A DNA stretch of 64,000 bases from Ischnura elegans (Eukaryota > Arthropoda > Insecta > Odonata > Coenagrionidae), in the NCBI RefSeq assembly GCF_921293095.1, contig NC_060259.1:7626001-7690000 (forward strand). Reading direction: 5' to 3'. Below the pieces are notes generated by a model, which was given only the letters and a program-made list of their open reading frames with translations, searched no databases and was not told the DNA's origin. The position numbers and the translations under genes were made by a program. Below, one piece after another: positions 55,680 to 64,000 of the stretch; positions within the stretch are counted from its first letter, which is position 1; each line of letters starts with the position of its first letter.

Positions 55680-57297
55680 TCATGGTCTCCCTTTCCCACC
55701 AGGCTCAGCAGAATTACCGTACGTCTCTATATAGTGAACGGTCACACGGCGACGAAATTCAAATTCAACGACATCCATTGGCTTCACATCGATTATTTCA
55801 TGCAATTGCCAAGCATTTTGTAGAGCCAGCTCAAAGCAGAATAACCGAAGGGCTCCAGTACCATTTCTTTCCACGGTTTGATGCTTGATTCTTGTCAATA
55901 TTTTCATCAGCTCGGTCTACTCCTCCCATATACTGATTATTGACCTTGATTGAATTTGGCTGAGTAACTTGTATATTTTTTTCTGATTTTGAGAATAATG
56001 ACTGACTGTTGCAAAGGATTGACACCGGCACCAGAAGATGCAACAGTTACAACACTTATATCATTTCAACTACAAAAAATATAGCCCTTTCCATCAATTC
56101 GGTAATCGAATGTACCCCAATATTTTTTATTTAGGGTAGCATCAGATTGTAAAGGGGGTTTGACTACGCGATCTTTTTCGCTATGCCAGTTGCTTGGTGG
56201 CCCATTAAATGAAGTTTATCAGGGAGTGCAATGCATGTAAACAAGTTGTCGAACACAAAATGGTATTTACCGGGATGCTGCATTGTGAGTGCCTCAGTGA
56301 ATTGCGAAACAATTGAAGCACCTACACCATATTATTGGTATTGAGTGTTCGGGTTTTTTCCTTGATAAGGTTGAAACCAGCAAATGTAGCCTAGACGCAC
56401 CAGAATTTATACCCAAACCGAATAGGATTACCACGAATGACCCGTCACGACCGAATTAGGGAATCATGGCCTCATCAAAGCTGAAGTATATTTCATTTGG
56501 CACAAATTTCATACATCTGTCATTCAGACGCTCAGTTAGAGGTTGCAGCTTAGAAAAATTTTCGGTGTGGTCAGCGCCGACTCCATGGGGCCTGAGGGGG
56601 CCCGAGCCCCCCCAAAAATTCGTTACAGATGTGAGGAAAAAATGTGTCAGGCTTGTCAATTTTCCTCAGTGTCCAGATATCGAGATTCGAGTGATCAGGG
56701 TTCTAATGTTGATCAAATGACTCTTCTAAAATTCTTAAAAACCTTAAAATTCACTACTTATAAAATTTACCGGGTTCCCGGTTTGGGCCCCCCCAATATT
56801 TTTTGTAAGTCGGCACCCCTGCGTGTGGTTCAAGTTAGAATTGTCAGCAAAATGCAAATTTGAAAATATTATTTCAAATCGGTCACGTCTCATTGCACCA
56901 CTAACTAGAGAATTATGCGAATCTGGTCTTTGATCCCAAAGCATAAGTCGTCTCGGAACAGACACTTAACCACTCAGGAAAATTATTCCCAAAATATATC
57001 GACAGTCAGTTCAAGGTTCACTTCAATATCCAGAAAGAGTTCTAAATATTCTGTAGGGGTTTTCATTTTCGTGATATGTTCTTCTGAAACTCTACCTCCT
57101 ACTGGCTGGGCAGTCAGATCAGCTTTTTTCCATTTGCGCACAACTTTGGTTACCTTTTCTCTTACAGCAAGAAGAGGTTGAGGCAAAGCAGAAGCCGATG
57201 CACCGCCATTTTCAGTGGTATCACCATTCGGTATCAGAAAAAGGTATAAGTTCTCGTCAGAAGAATCATGAATGAGATGAGCAGAAGTGCGCAGCAA
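55680..57297 (-). pseudogene. piggyBac transposase pseudogene
   Basis: On the minus strand in order: an N-terminal part with TPTEYLELFLDIEV (57297-56983); LWDQRPDSHNSLVSGAMRRD then FSNLHFADN (56965-56840); the hAT MITE at 56572-56821; LTERLNDRCMKFVP and SFDEAMIP (first catalytic Asp); VFDNLFTCIALPDKLHL (second, near 56250); YMGGVDRAD with KKWYWS (third, near 55930); and a C-terminal part with NAWQLHEI and VEFEFRRRVTVHYI (55907-55680). All three acidic positions of the DDD triad can be seen, but frame changes, stops and the MITE insertion make the gene dead. Confidence 0.85.
56572..56821. mobile_element. hAT-type MITE, 250 bp, inside piggyBac
   Basis: Starts CAGCGCCGACT and ends AGTCGGCACCCCTG (inverted: CAGGGGTGCCGACT). 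It is flanked by GGTGTGGT and CGTGTGGT, an 8-bp target duplication with one mismatch, as expected for hAT. It interrupts the piggyBac transposase reading frame, whose halves resume on either side. The G/C-run arms (GGGGGCCCGAGCCCCCCC) can pair with the right end (GGGCCCCCCC). Confidence 0.85.
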
Positions 57298-57803
57298 TGA
57301 ACCGGATGAAGATTATCAATTGCTCCACATCTAATTACGCACTTGATTTAAAATTAAAGTGAATACTTCCGTGCGCCTGAATGTACCCATAATAGTAGTG
57401 GATTTGCCTGGTGTTCCAAAAATGGAACACTGTTAAATAAAAGCTTATAACTAAAGCAAAATACATTGTTTCAAAATTTCTTCATTAAGCACTGTAGGTT
57501 AACTATAACTGAACATGCAGGGAAAAATTTACAACATTTGGATGTAATGGCAAATAGTTATTAATATAACATAAGAGATGGTCACAGAAAAACTGCCTTG
57601 AAAAAAAAGACCGATATTTATCAACACACTGGCTGCAATGGGTTGGCAAAACTGACTAAATCTTTGCGCCCCATAATGCTATATATCTATATAAAGAGGT
57701 ACAGAAAGAAAAACCGTGGCATATTTGTATATAATGAGTCATAGTCATTAAATTAGAAAGTCACATCAGGTGTTCCAAAAATGGAACACTAGGCATAAAT
57801 GGG

Positions 57804-57963
57804 TTAAAATAATATTTTTTATTCATATTCATTCATTGTGCCATTCCAATCATTACAGACTCTAAAACCTTAAAAAAAATGGCAGGTCCTCATTTAGTAT
57901 TTTTCCGCATTTAGTGTTTTAAAGTTTGTCCCCGCTGAAAAACCTTACATCAGGATTCTACTG
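57804..57963 (+). mobile_element. Right end of another pogo-like element
   Basis: The last bases ACATCAGGATTCTACTG then TA abut the point where the Tigger A fragment resumes (TATGTACAA, as at 54941). This looks like a different pogo family inserted at a TA of Tigger A. Its left end was not found. Confidence 0.4.
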
Positions 57964-58232
57964 TATGTACAAGAATTGGGAAATTTATTGTGGTATAATT
58001 GTTTAACGATCTTTCACAGCATAAATCGATAACAAAAAAAACTTTTCTTAGAATTCTACCGTGAATAACCACATAAAACATTAAATAAGGCCACTAAAGG
58101 CAAAAAAGGGCGGAAGAAACAAAAGCGAACATTTTTTCGTGACTTATGAAAAAGGTTTGAAATTACGAAACTCGATTTTATGAAGTGCCAATTTCCCGGT
58201 CCCGCTGACTTCGGATAATCGAGAGTTTACTG
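57964..58232 (+). mobile_element. Tigger A family fragment abutting RNF220 exon
   Basis: 269 bp matching 54941-55213 closely, ending GATAATCGAGAGTTTACTG then TA. On the minus strand this is the first sequence of the intron: the TA of the target site supplies bases +2 and +3 of the splice donor (G TA). Confidence 0.8.
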
Positions 58233-58235
58233 TAC

Positions 58236-58425
58236 CTTATCACAGCCTCTCGAAGAGCATGCCTTTCCTTTTCTTCCCGGGGCCCACCATCAACACTCGG
58301 CATGACTACATCTGCTTCTGAGAACTGAGCCGGGCCAAATGTTGCTGTGTCATCACCATCGACAACAAGATCTTCTTCCTCCTCTCCAGGACGGGATGCA
58401 CTGCTTGTGGTGGCCATCCCAACAC
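58236..58425 (-). CDS. RNF220: RNF220 orthologue, acidic conserved exon
   Basis: Two bases, 62 codons, two bases. Sequence VGMATTSSASRPGEEEEDLV, then DGDDTATFGPAQFSEADVV and PREEKERHALREAVI. The DGDDT..(F/Y)G..Q(F/Y)(S/T)EADV segment and the KEREALR-type segment are characteristic of RNF220 between its zinc-finger region and the RING. Acceptor ATACATTGCAG... GTGTTGG (ATTGCAG before GTGTTGG), phase 1, joining GGA TAT GCA G of the exon at 63253. Donor GTACAGT, whose bases from +4 on are transposon sequence (see 57964-58232). Phase 2 at the end fits the exon at 41102. Confidence 0.93.
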
Positions 58426-58969
58426 CTGCAATACATTCCACTATTATGAAGGGCATTAGATATTAAGGGAGCATATACAACAATGTTAAGTCTGTTTAAG
58501 AACTCAGCATGTCTAACGTTAATCTTAACACCTAGAAATTCTGAATTTAACCTCTGCTGAGGAAAGTAGTAGTTGATTAAGAATTCATAACATGTACAAG
58601 GGACTAATTTCACAGAAGAGGAAAATAAATACACAGTGTATTTTATGTACAAAATTCAATCCCACTACAATGCTAAAAATGCATATCAATTAAACAGACC
58701 AGCAATTCCAACCAAAAATTAGAATTGCCAGTCTTTTGAACCTTTTGAAACATTATAGACTTCCAAAGATCTTAGATCTTCTGAGCTTTCCTCTGCATCT
58801 ATCCATAGTTCTTCCAGGCAATAGCTTCACCAGCATTGCACTCAGCTTCTTAAGGTCACTGAAGTAATGATGAAGCATCTTTTCTGCCTTTAAATCCTAG
58901 CCGTAGGTCAAGTCAAGCACATTACTTAAGAATCACAGGCAAGGAAGATACACATGGAAAATGCCAGGA
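58426..58969. other. Intron sequence, nothing recognised
   Basis: AT-rich intron between the exon and an RTE-like fragment. Confidence 0.4.
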
Positions 58970-60640
58970 GACAAAAGAAGATTTCGACTCGACTATGTTA
59001 CAGTAAAGCAAAGGTTAAGGAACGAGATAAAAGGCCTGAAAAAGCTACCCGGGGGCAGATATCCAGAGTGATGATAATCTAGTGATGATGAAATGCCATC
59101 TGAAATTCAGGAAATTCAAGAAATCAGTGAACAATGCGCGGCAATGAGAGAAATGGGGCCAAGAAATCAACTGGCCTCTCAAGAAATAGTGGAGAGAAAG
59201 ATAGGATTAAATCAGACTGAGAAATCAGAGGAGAATATGTAGCTGGAAAATGTTCAAAAGTAGGCTTCAGGAGGCCGCTAGAGAAGTTCTAGGGAGGAGA
59301 AAACTAGTCAAGAAAAAGTCATGGATCACGGATGAAGTGCTAGACCTCATTTAAGAACAGAGAAAGTATAAGAATGTGAATACTGAGGAAGGCCAGGCTG
59401 GCTACAAGAGAATAAGGAACAAGATTTGTCACAAGGCGTGGAAAGCTAGAGAAGCATGGATTAAGAACATATGCAAGGACGTGCAAAATAACCTCGTACA
59501 AGGGAGAGTGGATGTGGACAATAAAAATGTGACGAACCATTTCAAGGAATGGAGTACAAGATATAATACCATTTGGGACAAGTATGGAAATATTTTGATT
59601 GAAATCGAAGACAAAGCCGGGAGATGGATACCTGGAGGAGTTATACAATGGAAGCATACATACCTCAAAAATTATTGAAGAGGAAAGTGAAGTACAAGAA
59701 TATGATATGGGAGCGAGCATCTTAAGATCGGAATTTGACACTGCAATAAGAGACCTGTGAAAGAGTAAGGCCCCAAGAATAGATGACATTCCAGCAGAGC
59801 TAATCAAAAATGCAGGAGAAAAGGTCTTAACTCAACTGTATAAAACTATCTGCAATATGCACTCAAAAGGAGATTTACCTAGTGACTTTGAGATGAACAT
59901 CATCATTCCTATTCCCAAAAAGAAGAGAGCTGAGAAGTGCAAAGATTTGAGGATCATAAGCCTGACGACACATGGGTCAAAGATACTGAAGAATCATTTA
60001 CAGGAGAATAGAACAAAGAGCAGAAGAATTCCTGGATGAGGACTAATTAAGAGTAAGGAAGACGCAAGGGCACAAAAGAAGCAATTTTGGCTCTTAGGCT
60101 GCTCATAGAGAAGAGAATGGAGAAGAACAAACTGACTTTCATGGCATTAGTCAATTTAGAGAAGGCATATCATAACATGGAATGGAATTCAATGGTTAGA
60201 ATTCTGAAAGAAATTGGAGTTCTCTACAATGATCGCAGAATTGTTCACAGTTTGTATAAAAACCAAATAGCTATAATAAAATGTGGACCCTACTGTGCAG
60301 AAGCAAGAATAGGAAAATGAGTCAAACAAGGGTGTGCCCTTTCCCCCATAGAAAGAAATAGTCAGTAGAACAGTGCATGCGACGAGAGCTTTCTTTAAAA
60401 AGAAGAATCTTCTTACAGCTAAGAGTACAAACAAAGAAGCGCGGAAACAATTCATTAGATGCTACAAGTGGAGCATGTTTCTCAATAGAAGCGAGGCTTG
60501 GACGTTGACAGCAGCAGAGAAGTCAAGAGTGGAAACATTCCAAATGTGGTGCTACCGAAGAATGATGAAGATAGAATGGATTGACCATGTAAGTAATGAG
60601 GAAGTACCATGAAGAGAGGGAGAAAAGAGAAGTCTTATAA
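58970..60640 (+). pseudogene. RTE-like LINE ORF2 remnant, palm deleted
   Basis: Plus-strand pieces in several frames: KVKERDKRPEKATRG-like start near 59010; GYKRIRNKICHKAWKAREAW (59400-59465); PRIDDIPAELIKNAGEKVLT (near 59770); FEMNIIIPIPKKKRAEKCKD then LRIISLTTHGSKIL (59887-59990), RT motifs 1-2; KLTFMALVNLEKAYHNMEW (60130-60185), motif A with Asp replaced by Asn; VKQGCALSPI-like VKQGCPLSPI... near 60321; then a jump straight to RAFFKKKNLLTAK, so the YADD palm is deleted; and EAWTLTAAEKSRVETFQMWC (60495-60550). Confidence 0.75.
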
Positions 60641-61065
60641 AAACCTTGAGCAGAAATCAATTGACAATTTTGTTGTCCTGGATCAAACCTGACAATGTAC
60701 GATATATTTAAAATACTTAAAACTAAAACTGTTAAATGTATGAAACTAAAGAATTAATTGTAAACACTCATCCAAGACAAGTCTCTCGAGCAACATAAGT
60801 TTTTATCTAAAATGAAAGACATATTAATAATGCCACCTCTGAAAATATCAGAGCTAGATTCAGACTCATCACAATGCTGCCTTTTCAGAAGAAATAACCT
60901 CATCATAATGCATGTACAGAGCACATGCTTTCTTATCAACACACAGCTTTGGTATGACTCTGGGTCACGTATTCCAGAGTCTCTTTTAAATAATTTTCTA
61001 TAACTACTTCAAACTGATAAAAAAGTCAACAGCCCTTAGCATATACTTTTACAGAATGAAAAGAG
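60641..61065. other. Intron sequence, nothing recognised
   Basis: AT-rich. No gene or repeat was recognised. Confidence 0.35.
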
Positions 61066-61226
61066 TACCGTATTTCTCCGAATATAGTCCCCCCCCCCTA
61101 ATTTTGAGGCTTCAGTTTCGGGAAAAGTAAAAAAAATGTGTTTGAATATCGTCCCCCCCCCCCCTTTACTTTTACCTTGGGCATTTTTGGAAAAAAAGAG
61201 GGGACTATATTCAGACATATATGGTA
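61066..61226. mobile_element. MITE with C-runs, 160 bp
   Basis: TACCGTATTTCTCCGAATAT then AGTCCCCCC at the left; inverted right end TACCATATATGTCTGAATAT then AGTCCCC. TA at both ends. The interior repeats the GAATATCGTCCCCC motif. A truncated relative lies at 35520-35620. Tc1/mariner/pogo-type MITE is the likely class. Confidence 0.65.
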
Positions 61227-63252
61227 TTATGTAGAATGCATTGGCGAGACAACTTGCATTGCAGTACAGACTCTCCTGGATTCCAAGAGCAAAGTCACTT
61301 ATCGTCAAATTCACAGTCCCACAATATTTCACAAGATTTAGCGGGATAATTTAACCTAGAGAAAACGGTAAGTGAAAACACCATTAATGGAGAATGGGAA
61401 CAGCTTGAATACCAATGACTAACTCAACTCCATGTAAGGCTCTCTCCAAAGGGGATAACGCATGGGAAGGTAATAAGAGAAGCAAATGTTGGCACTGAAA
61501 GGGGTTTTTCTGGGATGACAAGTATTGCATAAACTTGTGTCGTCTTAATGGGAACATGGGACACAAACCCTTGCACACCTCAATGGCCTCACCAATACAT
61601 ACATACAACTCAACGGTCTTCCCTCAATAGCCAATCCACATCCCCTGCTGCAACTGCAGCTCATGCTATCCTGAAGGATGAATGCCACAAAACTGGCCCC
61701 TCATTGGCCTGAAAATCTCTCGCTTGGTCTACGGACATAGACTGGGGAGACCCATATGGATTTATGAAGATCTCCATTGTGGGAGTATTATAAGCCTTCC
61801 ATTGCCCACAGCAACCATGCTAAATGAACGCACTCACAACCCAAAGACATAAACCATTCAATGAAGTCATTGCAACTCACCACAAAGAGTTCAATATTTA
61901 TTAACTCATTTCATTGACTTCATTTGTTATTGAACTGAGAACTATTGAATTGAGATACATTTTTGATAAAATTTAATTAATATGCAGGCAGACTTTTACA
62001 GATCTAGAAATAGGCTAATCTGGAAATTGATGATTTCGAGATTCATGAAAATTAATTCTGAAGAACTCTCTTCCACAAAAACGGGAGATTATGACTTAAT
62101 CTCTGTTTACATTGCTCAATCTTATTTCCATTTCCGTGGCCTCCCTCATCAGCTACAAAAAGTAAATGCTTTCTTTTTGCATTACTTAAGCAATCCCATC
62201 CCAATGGTGTGAACTTCCTCTAACTCTGGCAGTGTGCTCAGCCGCAATCGAGTGATGCCAATCTTTCTTCCTCATTCACTCTCATTCAATCTGTCTCACA
62301 TGGATCTCTCTTTGTTTGGCTCACACATGTCCCTTTGCAACTACCACTAAGTTTTATGCACATTCATGCATTGAGTGAGACAGATGCATACCTCCTCGAA
62401 CATAGGATATTGCACATTTGAAATTAAAAGTGGTTGGAAGAGAGTAATCATGGATGTTGACTTTAAAGCCTAACCAAATTTTAAGAATTACAATACAATT
62501 TGATTACGATCATTCTCGACTGCACAGTAACTCATAACCCATACCTCATATTCATGACCGATTCATTCGCTCGTGGAAATGACATTCCACACCAAAACTA
62601 GAACCACCATTGAAATCATGTTTCATTGCATGGTGTTCTGTACTTCACATGAGATAGTTTATTGCCTCCTGGTATGACTTTGTATTTTGGGAAGAATATA
62701 TAAATAGTTGGAATACCTTATTATGGAATTCACCTTTAGTAACAACCTTAAAAGAGCAATACCATAGGTACATGGTATTCTGCATGGCCTATTTTGAATC
62801 CACGACCTTAGCCTGGGCCTTTGTTTGATTGGACATGATGAATTTTTTTGTGATTTTCACAAATTTTGTTTTTGTTTAAATTTAGATAGAAATATTTGTG
62901 CAGCAATCATTCCATTAATTTTAAAGTATTGTGAAAACTGATTCTTTTAAAATAATTGCCTTTGAAAAATATTCTTTCTAGTTTTCTTAACTATCAGCAT
63001 TGCAATGCACTGATTACTGTAAAAAAAATAGATTTAGAGTTTCCTTTGCAATTCACTTTTTTCAGCTAATTTTAGCATTATGTATACATATAGCAGTGTA
63101 ATAAACTAATCGCAGTAAAACACTGATCCATACAAGAGAAAATGCGCTGCATGTCACGCACTGCAATGAGTACTGATCTCCATTTTCTGATATTCATGAC
63201 TCACTATACAAATTTTAAAGCCCATACAAGGCAATTTAATGACTCAGCTTAC
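61227..63252. other. Intron sequence, nothing recognised
   Basis: AT-rich intron. No gene, repeat unit or transposon end was identified. Confidence 0.4.
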
Positions 63253-63379
63253 CTGCATATCCACCAACCAGCAGAGCACTAGCTCGAATCCTTCGCTGTC
63301 CAGTCCATTCATACTCGACAAACATTTCACTGTCACCCTCAACATCAACATTTTCTTCCTCATCAACACCCGACCCATG
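63253..63379 (-). CDS. RNF220: RNF220 orthologue, EYEW exon
   Basis: 42 codons plus one base: HGSGVDEEENVDVEGDSEMF then EYEWTGQRRIRASALLVGGY. DVEGD and EYEW.GQ.RIRA..LL.GG are strongly conserved in RNF220 proteins. Acceptor TTGTCTTTCAG, phase 0. Donor GTAAGC, phase 1; the final G joins GT of the exon at 58236 to give Gly. The 4.8-kb intron downstream holds the RTE-like fragment and a MITE. Confidence 0.93.
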
Positions 63380-63961
63380 CTGAAAGACAATCACAATTGA
63401 ATAAATATTGTAATGCTACATCATTCCAATAAAATACCTCATGGTCATTTAACTTACATTACTTAATACCGAGAAGGATGAAAAATAAAAATGTGACACG
63501 ACCACAAGTTTGCTTTACCAAATCTCAAAGGACACCACAGATCCAAAACTCACTCTTCAGTTTTTTACTTCATTCATTTAGGAATAAAATCAAAGGCACC
63601 TTTTAGAAATGGAAATAAATGCTTAATGCTTGCAGATTAAACAATAAAACTCCCCTAAAGTAGCAACTTACTTAACAGTTTATTTCCCACACTACTCATG
63701 CGTATCACTCTTAACAATAACCATAAAACATAAATGAACCTTGAACAATGTAAAATATTACGTATTTACTAAGAAGCAAATGGCTAAAATGTTAGACCTC
63801 TATAATTGCCCAATTAACTTACACTAATTTAGAGTGACCAGGCTTCCAGATATTGCCAGAGAGGTGCAGGTTATTTTGAAGAGTATGTGAGCGTTTGATC
63901 AACTTTTCCCATTTCAACAGAATCAATGACTTTAACATGATGACCACAGTGGCTCACTCAC
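63380..63961. other. Short intron, nothing recognised
   Basis: 582-bp intron between the two right-most coding segments: GTGAGT donor at 63961, CTTTCAG acceptor at 63380. Confidence 0.7.
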
Positions 63962-64000
63962 CTTCCTCACACACTGTTCCACATGTGAGTTAAGTTCCTC
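63962..64000 (-). CDS. RNF220: RNF220 orthologue, zinc-finger end (partial exon)
   Basis: 13 codons to the window edge: EELNSHVEQCVRK, then donor GTGAGT. ELN.HVE.C resembles the second half of the atypical zinc-finger region upstream of the EYEW segment in RNF220. Phase 0 matches the acceptor of the exon at 63253-63379. The exon continues beyond 64000. Confidence 0.85.

Larger units (their letters stand above)
55289..57803 (-). mobile_element. piggyBac element, 2.5 kb, with nested MITE
   Basis: Ends CCCATTTATGCC (55289) and GGCATAAATGGG (57792-57803). The right flank is TTAA, the left TTCA (one change), fitting the TTAA target of piggyBac. Subterminal inverted repeats share GTGTTCCAAAAATGGAACAC plus CTAGGCAAATCCACTACTAT (55418-55458 and 57390-57430); a third palindrome copy is at 57770. 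It carries a transposase pseudogene on the minus strand. Without the 250-bp insertion it would be 2265 bp. Confidence 0.88.

Noticed and set aside
41346..58235. A missing RNF220 exon between 41345 and 58236
   Set aside because: Not needed: the two exons join in phase (AG + T gives Ser), and no segment with splice sites and RNF220-like sequence was seen between them. A short variable exon cannot be fully excluded.

Overview
This is eukaryotic, AT-rich, intron- and transposon-dense DNA that looks like part of a large insect-type (at least arthropod) genome. There are no bacterial-style operons. The one host gene is split into short exons with canonical GT/AG sites. The transposon mix (many pogo/Tigger elements, piggyBac, mariner, RTE-like and Jockey/CR1-like LINEs, tRNA-derived SINEs) fits an arthropod. 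The species cannot be fixed from the sequence.

Host gene. A minus-strand orthologue of the E3 ubiquitin ligase RNF220 spans about 12.2 kb to beyond the right edge. Six coding segments were found: 63962-64000 (cut by the window edge), 63253-63379, 58236-58425, 41102-41345, 30969-31043 and 12253-12324 (stop codon). All five junctions agree in phase, and together they give the conserved C-terminal half of the protein, ending in a RING finger that is spread over three exons. The N-terminal exons lie beyond 64000. Almost everything else from 12.3 to 63.9 kb is intron filled with mobile elements.

Left flank (1-9.2 kb). This is an unusual modular repeat domain. Three GC-rich arrays (1-1399, 5695-7133, 8671-9214) consist of perfect short hairpins, mostly with GNA loops (GAA, GCA, GTA). 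Each array ends in the same roughly 75-bp tail. Between them lie AT-rich blocks with their own higher-order repeats and a run of roughly 160-bp C-rich tandem repeats (7676-8640). A Tigger-like element (3236-4965) has inserted into this domain. No protein gene is credible here. This is the least explained part of the window.

Introns (12.3-63.9 kb). Well-delimited insertions include: a 699/710-bp pogo-type pair (13358-14056, 50474-51183); a 6.1-kb TIR element (17923-24053); a second Tigger copy (24403-26107) inverted relative to the one at 3.2 kb; a TGACGTCA-containing TIR element (about 32870-34615); a TTA-flanked PIF/Harbinger-like element (36808-38896), perhaps nested in a larger pogo element; a long foldback (39018-39293); a Tigger (42685-44874) nested in a mariner pseudogene; a 2.7-kb TIR element (48828-51539); a Tigger (51928-55213); and a piggyBac (55289-57803) that itself carries a 250-bp hAT-type MITE with a target duplication. 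A fragment of the same Tigger family ends exactly at the 5' splice site of the 58-kb RNF220 exon. Retrotransposon remains lie at 15.7-16.5, 31.6-32.2, 35.3-36.7 and 59.0-60.6 kb. All transposase and reverse-transcriptase genes are broken.
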